Assembly: GCF_015354735.1 (NCBI RefSeq)
Contig: NZ_JACEFJ010000005.1
Location: forward strand, 1 to 64,000
Reading direction: 5' to 3'
Length of the DNA stretch: 64,000 nucleotides
DNA from: Pararhodonellum marinum
GTDB taxonomy: Bacteria > Bacteroidota > Bacteroidia > Cytophagales > Cyclobacteriaceae
Shown here in pieces: positions 26,584 to 36,416 of this stretch. Positions within the stretch are counted from its first letter, which is position 1, and each line of letters begins with the position of its first letter. The notes beneath the pieces were generated by a model that ran no database searches, was not told the DNA's origin, and saw only the letters and a program-made list of their open reading frames with translations. The position numbers were made by a program, and so were the translations under genes.

Positions 26584-27744
26584 ATGATGATAAAAAAAGT
26601 TGTATTTGTTTTATTAATAGTATTCCTCCTCTCCTGTAGCGAGAGGAGGAATAAAATTTTTGTGGATTTAGATGTAGTTTCTCAGGCCAATTTTTCAGAT
26701 TATTTCGAAGGTTTAACATATTTGTTTCTCGAAATTCCTGATTCTATTCCATTGGTTCAATCCTGGAAATTGACAATGACTGATAAAAATATTTTCCTCA
26801 ATGACCGGGAACTGAGCAATCTGCTTATTTTTGACCACAATGGGAAATTTCAAAGGATAATAGAGTCTGGCGGAGATGGACCGGGGGAATTTATTTTTTT
26901 CGAAGATTATCAAGTCAAAGACGACTTGATTTACATTATGGAAGGAGCACTGAGGAAATTAATGGTATTTGATCTGGAAGGTAATTTTTTGGCTGAATCA
27001 AAGATTGATATTCATGCATTCAGTTTCCACGAATCAGGTAATAGTAAATTGTTTTATTTTGCAAATAGCCCCGAATACAAGGATTACTCAATCATCAGGA
27101 AATCAGGTCAAAAAATCACAGGACTAAAAAAATTCAATCCTGATTTTGGTAGGATCAACTACTCACCTGTTTTAGGTTTTCAGGTTGACCAAATCCATCA
27201 ACAAACATTTATTAAGTTAGATACTTCCTATGAAGTTCTGTTTTTTGATGAGAATTGTGATTTGGTTAGGGAATATGAATTTGATTTTGGCAGATACAAT
27301 TTCCCTAGTAAGGTTAGAAAGGAATTGGCTGGTTTGACTGAAGAAAAATATAAATACTTAAGGGAAAATTCTATGGTAGAAAATATTTGGTCTTTTGTAG
27401 CATTGAATAGTCAATACCTGATGACCGTTTACCAAAATGGACTAAAAACCAAATATGTGATGCTGGATGAAGACATGCAACCGGTCAAGACCATAGAAAA
27501 ATTTACTAATGACCTGGATTATTTTGAAGGGGATTTTTCCCCTTACTCAAGCATGAAAGACTATGCGGTCTTGATGAAAGGATCCCGTCAGTTTTACAAT
27601 GAATATGTCAGGTCATTTGAAGGTAGGACAATATCTGCCTCCATGTTAGAAGATCAAGCAGGGATCCATAGCTTTTTTCAAGATTTCAAAGCAAAACTGA
27701 CCGATGATCATTACGTGATCATCAAAGCGAAGGTTAAAGAATAG
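26584..27744 (+). CDS. Six-bladed beta-propeller lipoprotein (BF3164/DUF5128-like)
   Basis: 386 residues. Lipobox FLLSC near residue 19. The mature protein is a propeller with the typical GGDGPGEFIFF loop (about 98-108), repeated IFDHNGKFQRII, VFDLEGNFLAES and LFFDENCDLVREYEF blades. Proteins of this class are numerous in Bacteroidota, anchored in the outer or inner membrane, and poorly understood. The preceding small peptide gene probably shares its transcript. A weak hairpin 7 bp long lies downstream near 27765 but lacks a convincing T-tract. Confidence 0.8.
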   Translation: MMIKKVVFVLLIVFLLSCSERRNKIFVDLDVVSQANFSDYFEGLTYLFLEIPDSIPLVQSWKLTMTDKNIFLNDRELSNLLIFDHNGKFQRIIESGGDGPGEFIFFEDYQVKDDLIYIMEGALRKLMVFDLEGNFLAESKIDIHAFSFHESGNSKLFYFANSPEYKDYSIIRKSGQKITGLKKFNPDFGRINYSPVLGFQVDQIHQQTFIKLDTSYEVLFFDENCDLVREYEFDFGRYNFPSKVRKELAGLTEEKYKYLRENSMVENIWSFVALNSQYLMTVYQNGLKTKYVMLDEDMQPVKTIEKFTNDLDYFEGDFSPYSSMKDYAVLMKGSRQFYNEYVRSFEGRTISASMLEDQAGIHSFFQDFKAKLTDDHYVIIKAKVKE

Positions 27745-27888
27745 TTTTTTTTGTTTTCGAAAAACCACAAATCATTTTTATTTTTCTGTGATTTGCCTTT
27801 ACCACACCTTTTGCCATACTTAGTAAATTTTAAGTTCATATCATTTGACCCTATTTAAATTTTTAGTTTATTAGTGTTCTAAATCCCT

Positions 27889-28980
27889 ATGTCGCGTACA
27901 TTGATCAGCATGCAAACCTCTTGGAATTTTATCTGGATCATGATCCTCTTTGGAATTGTTTCCTGTCAGGCGGGCAATTCCAAGGTGGAGGAAGCTCCCA
28001 TGGAATCCTTTAGAAACGAGGTGACTGCCACTGAAGTCAGGGTGGCCCAGGCAGAAAAAAAATCCTTTGATTACCTGATCAATGCCACCGGAAAAGTGGA
28101 GGCCAACAGTCAGGTAAAAGTCATCTCGGAAAGAAACGGCTACCTACAGGAATGGAAGGCCACGGAAGGAGGCTATGTGCAGAAAGGGGCCATACTGGGT
28201 CGGCTGGACAATACCGACAATCAGTTCAGGCTGGAAAAAGCCCAGGCGAACATGCGCATCGCCCGCGCTAAATTTGACAGCGATAAAATGGGCTTCGGCA
28301 GCATCTATGCCAGTGAAGACACCAGCAGAATCAGGTTGTTGGAGGAACAACTGGAAGCTAGCTCAGGACTTTTATCGGCTGAGATCGAATTGCGGGAAGC
28401 AGAAATAGACATTGAAAAATCCATCATCAGAGCACCTATATCCGGCAAAGTGGCTGATGTCAAAATCAAATCAGGAAGTTTGGTCAACGGAGGAGATGAG
28501 CTGTGCGAAATCATCAGTTCCGATCTGTTGAACCTTAAGGTAAAAGTGCTGGAGTCTGACATCCAATACATCAGTCAGGGTCAGCAAGCGGATATTTATC
28601 CCGTATCCGGCGGTCCCGGCAACTTAAAAGGAACGGTACAGAGCATCAATCCCAAAGTGGATGAAAACGGTCTGGTACAGGTCAATATCCGGCTGTCGAA
28701 TACCGGAAGCCTGCTTCCCGGGATGAACGCCAGGGCGGTGGTTCGCTCCCCGCAAAGCAGCAGTGTGGTGGTTCCCAAGCAGGCCCTCGTCTACCGCTCG
28801 GGCAGACCGGTGGTCTTTACCATTGAAAAAAACGAGTCCAAGTGGAATTATGTAGAGGTAGGCAAGGACAACGGCGAAGAGGTGGAAATCCTGGAGGGCA
28901 TTCCTGATAAGAGCACCGTAATCATCACCAACAACCTTCAGCTGGCCCATCAGGCGCCTGTTCAAATCGTCAAAGAATAA
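27889..28980 (+). CDS. RND efflux periplasmic adaptor (membrane fusion lipoprotein)
   Basis: 363 residues; start 27889 or Met at 27910. Lipobox GIVSC, then the usual order: barrel-sandwich (biotinyl-like) half VISERNGYLQEWKATEGGYV, alpha-hairpin (about 110-165), second lipoyl half IIRAPISGKVADVKIKSGSL, beta-barrel and membrane-proximal domain. Connects inner-membrane RND pumps to an outer membrane channel. Two permease genes follow, 3 and 57 nt apart from their neighbours, in one operon. No TolC-like gene is in this cluster. Confidence 0.92.
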   Translation: MSRTLISMQTSWNFIWIMILFGIVSCQAGNSKVEEAPMESFRNEVTATEVRVAQAEKKSFDYLINATGKVEANSQVKVISERNGYLQEWKATEGGYVQKGAILGRLDNTDNQFRLEKAQANMRIARAKFDSDKMGFGSIYASEDTSRIRLLEEQLEASSGLLSAEIELREAEIDIEKSIIRAPISGKVADVKIKSGSLVNGGDELCEIISSDLLNLKVKVLESDIQYISQGQQADIYPVSGGPGNLKGTVQSINPKVDENGLVQVNIRLSNTGSLLPGMNARAVVRSPQSSSVVVPKQALVYRSGRPVVFTIEKNESKWNYVEVGKDNGEEVEILEGIPDKSTVIITNNLQLAHQAPVQIVKE

Positions 28981-28983
28981 CCT

Positions 28984-31900
28984 ATGGTCAAGTTTTTACT
29001 GGCAAGACCGATTGCAGTTACCATGACTTTTTTGGCTTTGATCGTCTTCTCGGTCATTGTCTTCCGTACCTTGCCCATCTCCCTGCTTCCCCCCATAGAT
29101 GTGCCTCAGATCGTCGTCAAGGTCAATTACCCCAATGCTTCTCCCGAATCCATAGAACAAAATGTACTGAGTCCCATCAGAGAAGGCCTGATCACCCTAG
29201 GCGGGCTGGAAAACATGGACAGCAAGGCCGGCAGTGAAGTGGGCACGATTCGATTGAGTTTTGATTTTGGTACCAAAATGGAACTGGCCTATATTGATGT
29301 CAATGAAAAGATAGATCGCCTGACCAATAGCCTGCCCGAGGATCTGCCCCGACCACAAGTCATCCGAATCAACACCAATGACATTCCGGTGGCACGGCTT
29401 CAGGTGATTCCAAAAGCCGGCTTTGACCAGGCGGAAATCACTTTGTTGGTGGAAAATGTCCTCAAAAAAAGGCTGGAATCATTGGAAGGGGTCTCTCTGG
29501 TAGATATCAATGGCAAGAAAGAAAGGATCATTTCTGTCAAGCCCAATACAGCTGCCTTAAGATCCCTTGGCATGACGGAGGAAAACCTTATCCGCGCCAT
29601 CCAACAAGGGAACAGCGAATTGCCGGGAATCAGTGTGGAGGATGGGCAATTTAGGTATTACCTCCGGTTGGCCACCCGTGTGGATAATCCGGAGGACATC
29701 AAAAAATTACCGGTCACCGCCCAAGACGGTACCACGGTGAGTTTGGCCAGACTAGCAGAGGTACAGTATGAACTGGATGCACCGATAGGCTTCCATTTTT
29801 TTGGTGAAAGCCAAGGTTTGGTCATCACGGTACACAAACAGGCAGCTGCCAAAATGAATGACCTGATGCCTTTGGTCTATGCCGCAATCGACCTGTTTCG
29901 GGAGGATTATCCACAGGTTGATTTTGAATTGACACAAGATCAATCCACCCTGCTCAATGCAGGAATCAGCAATCTTCAGACCTCCCTTTTGTTTGGGGGC
30001 ATCTTTGCTTTTGCGGTACTCTTTGTTTTTATGGGAAATTACCGTACCCCCATCATCATCGGAATCAGCCTGCCTACTTCTTTGGTGATCAGTTTTCTGG
30101 TATTCTACTTTTTCAACATCTCCATCAATGTCATTTCCCTCAGCGGATTGGCTTTGGGACTGGGCATGTTGATCGACAATTCCATCATTGTCCTGGACAA
30201 CATCACCCGGAAAAGAAGAGAAGGCCTTGCGCTTTTCCCCGCCTGTGTGGAAGGGGTCAACGAAGTCATGTCGGCCCTGATCAGTTCCGTGTTGACTACC
30301 TTGGCGGTGTTTATCCCGTTGGTGTTTCTAAGTGGAATTTCAGGGGCGTTGTTCTATGATCAGGCGGTGTCGGTTGCGGCCATTCTTTTTGTTTCCCTGA
30401 TGGTTGCTTTTGTCTTGTTGCCCATGCTGTATTACTTTTTTTTCAGTAGAAGAGGGGAAATTTCTGAAAGGGAGGACAGCCGTTTTTTCCTTAAGATTCT
30501 TAAAGGATACAAAACGGTTTATCGGCGATTGTTCCAAAAGCCGGGATTGAGTTTTACGGGTTTGTTGTTGCTGGTCCCGGTCTTGCTGCTGCTCAGTCAG
30601 CTGCTTAAGGTAGAAGGACTTCCTCCCATAGAGAAATTTGACGCCGTGATGGAAATCGACTGGAACGAACCCATCGGTGTGGAACAAAACAAAGATCGGG
30701 TCATGAGTTTGCTTGCCGCCATGAAGGGGCAATACCTTCAATCCGAAAGCGACATTGGGGTCAGGCAATTTTTGTTGTTTGACGGGGAAAACAGCATTCA
30801 GCAGGCTACGGTTTATTTTTTATTTGAATCTCAGGGGCAAAAGGAAGAACAAATGGCTTTCCTGGCCGATCTGCTCAAACGCAACCATCCTTATGCCAAT
30901 GTTGACCTGGCGGATGCACCGAATGCTTTTGATCAGCTTTTCAGTTCCAATATGCCTTATTATGAGGTGAGGTGGAAGGACCTGAGCAGCAAGCGTCCCA
31001 TACCTGAAAACATCATGGACCGGTGGCTGGAGGATTTTCCGGTCTCCAACTGGGAAGCCGGACCGGGACTGTTAAAAGAATCAGCGGTCGTATTTAGACT
31101 GGACCTGGAAAAGATGGCAACCTATGGGGTGGCAGCAGATCAGCTTCAGTCGAAGATCCAGCGGCTTTTTGGAAACTTCAACATTGCAGATATCAAGCGC
31201 TTCGGGGAAATCACGCCGATCAGGCTCAAGGGGGACAGGGTCAACTTTGAACAGCTGCTGCGCAGCAATACCATAGCAGGCAAAGATGACAATGAGTATG
31301 CCTTGGCCAATTTTATCCGGCCCAGTTATGACAGCCACTATAAATATGTTACTGCAGATAAGGCGGGCATTTACCAATCATTGTACCTGCAAGGAGAAAA
31401 CCTGCCAAAGTATAATTCTGAGGTCAAAGCTTGGGCTGCCCAACACAACCTCAGTGTGGATTTCTTTGGCCAGTATTTCAAGGACAGGGAAACGATCCGG
31501 GAACTGCTTGGGATTTTGTTGGTGGCCATCCTCCTGCTCTACTTTATTCTGGCGGCCCAGTTTGAAAGCTTTATTCAGCCAATGATTGTGATTTTCACCC
31601 TGCCCTTGGGAATCGGTGGAGCCTTTCTGGTTTTGTTGCTGACCGGAACATCCCTCAATGTCATGTCTGCCATCGGCCTCGTGGTCATGTTGGGGATCAT
31701 GGTGAACGATGCCATCCTCAAGATTGACACCATCAATAGACTAAGGATCAAATATGCGGCTCAGGATCAAATGCCGGCTCATCTGATACTGGATCGGGCA
31801 TTGTATGAAGCAGGAGAAATTCGGCTGAAGCCTATTTTGATGACCTCCATCACCACCATTCTGGCCTTATTGCCAGTGGTGTTCAGTTCGGGGCTTGGAG

Positions 31901-32040
31901 CTGATTTGCAGCGCCCGCTGGTATTTTCTGTAATCGGAGGGCTGACCATAGGCACCTTTACCGCGCTGTATTTCGTGCCTTTGGCCTATTGGTTTCTGAG
32001 CAGAAAAAAAACCAAAAGCAGTAAATATGCTCATTCTTGA
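28984..32040 (+). CDS. RND efflux permease (AcrB/HAE-like), first of two
   Basis: 1018 residues with 12 predicted membrane helices: TM1 at 11-29, large periplasmic loops, a central cluster with GLGMLIDNSIIVLDN and a C-terminal cluster. The proton-relay pair of AcrB (Asp407-Asp408) reads Asp-Asn here. The PN1/PN2 porter motifs and FILAAQFESFIQPM before TM8 are normal. It probably pairs with the next permease as a hetero-oligomer or parallel pump. Substrates are not predictable. Confidence 0.92.
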   Translation: MVKFLLARPIAVTMTFLALIVFSVIVFRTLPISLLPPIDVPQIVVKVNYPNASPESIEQNVLSPIREGLITLGGLENMDSKAGSEVGTIRLSFDFGTKMELAYIDVNEKIDRLTNSLPEDLPRPQVIRINTNDIPVARLQVIPKAGFDQAEITLLVENVLKKRLESLEGVSLVDINGKKERIISVKPNTAALRSLGMTEENLIRAIQQGNSELPGISVEDGQFRYYLRLATRVDNPEDIKKLPVTAQDGTTVSLARLAEVQYELDAPIGFHFFGESQGLVITVHKQAAAKMNDLMPLVYAAIDLFREDYPQVDFELTQDQSTLLNAGISNLQTSLLFGGIFAFAVLFVFMGNYRTPIIIGISLPTSLVISFLVFYFFNISINVISLSGLALGLGMLIDNSIIVLDNITRKRREGLALFPACVEGVNEVMSALISSVLTTLAVFIPLVFLSGISGALFYDQAVSVAAILFVSLMVAFVLLPMLYYFFFSRRGEISEREDSRFFLKILKGYKTVYRRLFQKPGLSFTGLLLLVPVLLLLSQLLKVEGLPPIEKFDAVMEIDWNEPIGVEQNKDRVMSLLAAMKGQYLQSESDIGVRQFLLFDGENSIQQATVYFLFESQGQKEEQMAFLADLLKRNHPYANVDLADAPNAFDQLFSSNMPYYEVRWKDLSSKRPIPENIMDRWLEDFPVSNWEAGPGLLKESAVVFRLDLEKMATYGVAADQLQSKIQRLFGNFNIADIKRFGEITPIRLKGDRVNFEQLLRSNTIAGKDDNEYALANFIRPSYDSHYKYVTADKAGIYQSLYLQGENLPKYNSEVKAWAAQHNLSVDFFGQYFKDRETIRELLGILLVAILLLYFILAAQFESFIQPMIVIFTLPLGIGGAFLVLLLTGTSLNVMSAIGLVVMLGIMVNDAILKIDTINRLRIKYAAQDQMPAHLILDRALYEAGEIRLKPILMTSITTILALLPVVFSSGLGADLQRPLVFSVIGGLTIGTFTALYFVPLAYWFLSRKKTKSSKYAHS

Positions 32041-32097
32041 AGGTAAAAAACGGTAATTAAACAATGCAGGATCGTATGTCCTGAAACAAACACAAAA

Positions 32098-35000
32098 GTG
32101 ACCCCATTTAGAGTCGTTATAGCTTTTATCGTCTTGACCGTGATCGGTTTTGCACTGGTACCCAAGCTTTCTGTGGACCTCAATCCCAGAGACCGGGAAC
32201 CTGTGTTGACAGTCAGCTATTCGGTGCCCCGCTCTTCTCCTGAGCTGGTGGAAAAACTGGGGACTTCACCAATCGAAGGCGCTTTTTCACAGTTGGCCGA
32301 TCTGAAGAAAATCACTTCAGTGTCCAATTATGACCGTGGCTCCATCACGATGCGTTTTGACAAAAAGTCGGATATGGAATTCAAGCGGTTTGAAGTCGCT
32401 TCGCTGATCCGGCAGGTTTACCCAGGGATGGATCCTAAAGTCAGCTATCCACAGGTCACCCAATCCGCAGAAAGACGCAATGACCAAAAAACTCCGATTT
32501 TGAGCTACAGCATCAATGGACCCTTTGCTTCCTTCGAAATCAAAAAAATCACGGAGGATCTCCTGAAATCTGCCTTGACCCGATTTGAAGAAGTGGAAGA
32601 AGTCTATGTCCGTGGCGCCAATGACCTTCAGCTGTACATCACTTATGACATCAAGAAACTCCAGGCTTACCGGATTTCGAGAGGGGACTTGGTGTCGGTA
32701 TTGAATGCATCTTTCGGAAGAAATTATCCCGGTCTGGTCATCAACCTCAAGGGGGAAACACTTTTCATTCAGCTGGACAAGTCTCTGGTAGAAATGCGCC
32801 AATTGGAAAACCTTCAGATCAGTACACAGGAAGGCAAGGAGGTTTATTTAAAGGATCTGGCAACCATCACCCTGGAAGAAGCAGAACCCAACAACTACTA
32901 CAGAATCAACGGCAACAATTCCGTCACGCTTTCGGTGATCAATCGCGACGGGGTAAACAAAGTAATCCTTGCCAAACAGATCAAGCAGACCATTGAAGCG
33001 ACCAAGGAACTGCTGCCGGCGGGTTTTGAAGTGAGACTGGAATCTGACGATACGGAGTTTTTGGAAAAAGAACTCAACAAGATCTACAAAAGGTCAGGCC
33101 TGTCCATTTTGATTTTGATAGTTTTTATTTTCCTGATCAACAGAAATTTCAAATACCTGAGCACCCTCTTTTTGGGTATCGTGGTCAATCTCAGCATTAC
33201 CGCCATTATATTGTACCTGATGGGGGTGGATATCCACCTGTATTCCCTTGCCGGCCTGACCATCTCTTTCGGATTGATTGTGGACAATGCCATCATCATG
33301 ATGGATCACCTGCACAAGCATAAAAACAGAAAGGTTTTTGTGGCTTTGTTGGCTGCTTCCCTGACTACCATTGCTGCCTTGCTGATGGTGTTTTTCCTTC
33401 CGGAAGAAGACCGTAAGAACCTGGCAGAGTTTTCCCAGGTCGTCGCAGTGATGCTGGCGGTTTCCTTACTGGTGGCCCTGTTATTCACGCCTGCTTTGTA
33501 TGAACTTTTTTTCAAAGAGAAGGCGAAACTGGGTAGGCAGCTCACCTTGCCCAAACTTCGTACGCGGGTAAGGGCGTTTCGCATTTATGAAAGAACCATT
33601 GCTTTTCTGGCCAGGTACAGAAAGGCCTTTGTGACTGTCATAGTATTGCTTTTTGGCTTGCCCATCTTTTACCTGCCTGCAAAATGGGAAGGACAGGAAT
33701 GGTACAACAAGTCTGTAGGAAGTACGGTGTATCAGGAAGACATTCGTCCCCATGTGGATAAATACCTGGGAGGGTCCCTTCGGATGTTTGTCAGGGGAGT
33801 TTTTGAAAAATCATCGTACCGGGAAGCTGAAAAGACGCAATTGTACGTGACAGCAAGGCTGCCTTTTGGGAATACCCTGGATCAGATGGATTTTATCATG
33901 CGGGAGTTTGAGGGATATCTAAAAGGTGTCGAGGGGATAGAACAGTTTGTGACCTATGTTCAGTCCGGTCAGTATGCGCAGATTGTGATCACTTTCAAGG
34001 AGGCCTACGAAAAATCGGCCTTGCCCTATCAACTCAAAGGCCGTCTTTCCATGAAATCCACCGATTGGAGCGGGGCTAGGTGGACCATTTTTGGGGTAGG
34101 CCAGGGATTTTATACCGGGGCGGGGGGTGAAGGTATTCCTTCATTTAGGGTAGAATTGAGAGGGTACAATTTCAATGAGCTTGAAAACCAATCCGAAATT
34201 CTGGCTGACAAGCTGCTCAGGCACAAAAGAATCCAAGAGGTCAATACCAATGAGCGGCTGAGCTACAACGAGCAAAAAACCGAAGAATATGTGCTTCGCT
34301 TTGATCAGGAGCGGTTGGCCTTGGGTCAAACCAACCAATTTGAGCTGATCAATGCCCTGAATGACATTAGCAAACCTTCCGGGCCTTCTTCCTATCTCGC
34401 TCTGGCGGATAAAAACTACGGAGTTACCGTGAGGGAGTTCAATGCCGAGAAGTTCTCCAAGTTTGATCTGGAGCAAAGAAGCATGATAGGGGGAGAGGAA
34501 GCAATCTTTAAAGTGAGTGATTTTGGTACTTTGAACAAAGAAACCACCACCAATGCCCTGCACAAAGAGGACCGGCAGTACATCAGGGTGGTGGCCTTTG
34601 AATATATGGGTTCGCATAAATTCGGGAATGAATACCTTGATGAGGTTTTGGATGAGATGAAGCAAGTCATGCCCATCGGTTACACCGCCAAAAAACAGAC
34701 CTGGTCCTGGGATTCCAACAAAGCCAAAAGACAATACAGCTTATTACTGGTATTGATCGTCGGGATTTTCTTTATCTGTTCGGTGCTTTTCGAAAACCTC
34801 AAGCAACCCTTTTATATCATTGCCATCATTCCGATTTCCTTTATAGGCCTCTTTCTCATCTTTTCCCTGTTTGATTTTTACTTCGATCAGGGCGGGTATG
34901 CTGCTTTTGTGATGTTGGGCGGATTGGCAGTCAATGCCGCCATTTTTATCGTCAATGACCTCAACAACCGGGAATTTGGGCGCTACAACCGTAACGTGCT

Positions 35001-35229
35001 CAAGGCGGTCGCCGGGAAAGCGGTCCCTATCATGTTGACGATTCTATCCACCTGTTTTGGCCTTATTCCTTTTATCATGGAAGGACAAAATGAGATTTTT
35101 TGGTTTTCCCTTGCTATAGGGACCATCGGAGGCTTACTTTTCAGCATCTTTGGGGTGTTTTTGGCCTTGCCGGTATTTTTATGGAGGAAGAAAGAGAGGG
35201 AGTTAACCACAAAGTACACCAAGAAATGA
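32098..35229 (+). CDS. RND efflux permease, second of two
   Basis: 1043 residues, GTG start at 32098; no in-frame ATG lies close upstream. Begins MTPFRVVIAFIVLTVIGFAL with TM1, followed by periplasmic and TM domains as in HAE permeases. The relay motif reads SFGLIVDNAIIMMDH, again Asp-Asn. It is about equally long as the upstream permease but clearly diverged from it. The order adaptor-permease-permease resembles MdtABC, where the two permeases make a mixed trimer; whether these do is unknown. Confidence 0.9.
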   Translation: MTPFRVVIAFIVLTVIGFALVPKLSVDLNPRDREPVLTVSYSVPRSSPELVEKLGTSPIEGAFSQLADLKKITSVSNYDRGSITMRFDKKSDMEFKRFEVASLIRQVYPGMDPKVSYPQVTQSAERRNDQKTPILSYSINGPFASFEIKKITEDLLKSALTRFEEVEEVYVRGANDLQLYITYDIKKLQAYRISRGDLVSVLNASFGRNYPGLVINLKGETLFIQLDKSLVEMRQLENLQISTQEGKEVYLKDLATITLEEAEPNNYYRINGNNSVTLSVINRDGVNKVILAKQIKQTIEATKELLPAGFEVRLESDDTEFLEKELNKIYKRSGLSILILIVFIFLINRNFKYLSTLFLGIVVNLSITAIILYLMGVDIHLYSLAGLTISFGLIVDNAIIMMDHLHKHKNRKVFVALLAASLTTIAALLMVFFLPEEDRKNLAEFSQVVAVMLAVSLLVALLFTPALYELFFKEKAKLGRQLTLPKLRTRVRAFRIYERTIAFLARYRKAFVTVIVLLFGLPIFYLPAKWEGQEWYNKSVGSTVYQEDIRPHVDKYLGGSLRMFVRGVFEKSSYREAEKTQLYVTARLPFGNTLDQMDFIMREFEGYLKGVEGIEQFVTYVQSGQYAQIVITFKEAYEKSALPYQLKGRLSMKSTDWSGARWTIFGVGQGFYTGAGGEGIPSFRVELRGYNFNELENQSEILADKLLRHKRIQEVNTNERLSYNEQKTEEYVLRFDQERLALGQTNQFELINALNDISKPSGPSSYLALADKNYGVTVREFNAEKFSKFDLEQRSMIGGEEAIFKVSDFGTLNKETTTNALHKEDRQYIRVVAFEYMGSHKFGNEYLDEVLDEMKQVMPIGYTAKKQTWSWDSNKAKRQYSLLLVLIVGIFFICSVLFENLKQPFYIIAIIPISFIGLFLIFSLFDFYFDQGGYAAFVMLGGLAVNAAIFIVNDLNNREFGRYNRNVLKAVAGKAVPIMLTILSTCFGLIPFIMEGQNEIFWFSLAIGTIGGLLFSIFGVFLALPVFLWRKKERELTTKYTKK

Positions 35230-35788
35230 TTTAGGCTAAACCATTTAACCAAGTAAAGAATCCATTGTGCTCTCTGTTCCAACCTTTGTGTGCTCTGGGG
35301 TAAAAAAATAAAAGGACCCTTATAGGAAATTGGGCATGCCAACCCCAAAGCAATGGCTTCAACAAATGGAGGAGAGGATTAGTTTTTGCTTTTTTTCAAA
35401 GAAAGTGTACCCCCGCAAACAATAGGTGTTCAAAAGTGAACGCTTAAATTCAGCCAAGACCTTCCGCTATTTTTAGGAAAAAAAATTCCATAAATATATT
35501 TTTGGTCGATCATGCAACTTTTTTTTTTGAGCACTTGTGAAGATTTCAGCCTAAAAGTGTCCGCTTTTTTTACACACCCAAATGAAGTTGTCCTAATACC
35601 ATAACACTTTTTCAGCATATTAACCTTTTGCCAAAAAATGCTTCGTGAATCGGTCGATGAATTTTTAGGGTGATTTTTTAAGTTTTTGGCCCTTAAGTAT
35701 TTATGCCAAAAAAATATGGAATAGATAATGGCTATGGTAGTGTAAATCAAACTTTAAAAAAATTATTCACTATTTAAATACAACTATT
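35230..35788. promoter_or_regulatory. Long leader of the first tandem paralog
   Basis: 559 nt without a gene. 35205-35305 contains degenerate ACCACAAAG / CTTTGTG-type repeat. Boxes AAAAGTGAACGC (35432) and AAAAGTGTCCGC (35553) lie 357 and 236 nt before the start. CATGCAAC at 35511 and TGTGAA at 35536 give GCAAC-N17-TGTGAA. The same order and near-identical distances occur before the second paralog. A 10-bp near-start match ATTCAyTATTTAA is also shared. Confidence 0.6.
35514..35541 (+). promoter_or_regulatory. Candidate promoter of the first paralog (GCAAC-N17-TGTGAA)
   Basis: The core GCAAC resembles -35 elements read by ECF-type sigma factors. Spacing is 17 nt to TGTGAA, exactly as in the second paralog (GCAAC-N17-TGCGAA). 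Inferred from comparison of the two leaders only. Confidence 0.5.
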
Positions 35789-36364
35789 ATGAAAACGCTA
35801 TTCACATTCCTTTTCGCTGTTGGCTTTGCTTTTATGACCTTGGCCAACCCCAGCAACACCAGTTTAATGGAGGCTTCCAAAGTAGAAGCTAAAGATCAAA
35901 AAGTAAAAGTAAGGTTCCAGGAAGGAGCTGGCAAATTGATGATTAAAATCATGAGTTCTAATGGTAAGCTACTTCATTCACAACGGCTTCATGTGAAGGA
36001 TGCGTTGGTGGTTCCTTTTGACCTTTCTGAATTGCCTGAAGGAGAGTATCAGGTACAGATCGAAAACGAAGAAGAGATAGCTACTTATTATGTAGCCTCC
36101 AAAGCGCCGCAACCTGCTCAATTGCCTTTGATGGCCTATGGCAAAACCATTGATGATCAAACTATCAATCTTTTGGTCGTGGGTTTGGAAGAACCAGGGG
36201 TCACTGTCAACATCCGCACCCAAAACGGAAAATTGGTTCACAAAGATCAAGTGGAACAAGCTGAGGGATTTTCTAAGAATTATGTACTTAAAAACATGAA
36301 AGCCGATGAGGTTTACCTAGAGTTGGTAGACACCAACGGAAGAAGAAAAAACATCTATTTTTAA
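35789..36364 (+). CDS. Exported two-domain protein, tandem paralog 1
   Basis: 191 residues. Signal peptide (1-19, FMTLANP). Two beta-rich repeats follow, each shaped like a sorting-domain-style sandwich: GKLMIKIMSSNGKLLHSQ with LPEGEYQVQIENEE, and EPGVTVNIRTQNGKLVHKDQ with EVYLELVDTNGRRKNIYF. The fold recalls the C-terminal type A sorting domain and DUF3244-like modules, but the protein is otherwise nothing else, so it is not a sorted enzyme. Function unknown. Terminator at 36386. The second paralog follows 430 nt downstream. Confidence 0.75.
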   Translation: MKTLFTFLFAVGFAFMTLANPSNTSLMEASKVEAKDQKVKVRFQEGAGKLMIKIMSSNGKLLHSQRLHVKDALVVPFDLSELPEGEYQVQIENEEEIATYYVASKAPQPAQLPLMAYGKTIDDQTINLLVVGLEEPGVTVNIRTQNGKLVHKDQVEQAEGFSKNYVLKNMKADEVYLELVDTNGRRKNIYF

Positions 36365-36385
36365 CTCCATATATCTAAGCAACCT

Positions 36386-36416
36386 AAACCATCCCTGATT
36401 CGGGGATGGTTTTTTT
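36386..36416 (+). terminator. Rho-independent terminator of paralog 1
   Basis: AAACCATCCC and GGGATGGTTT form a perfect 10-bp stem with a 7-nt loop, followed by T. It sits 22 nt after the stop codon, so the second paralog needs its own promoter. Confidence 0.9.

Noticed and set aside
27765-27795. Terminator after the second propeller gene
   Set aside because: Only a seven-base stem without a convincing T-tract; it is not listed as a feature.
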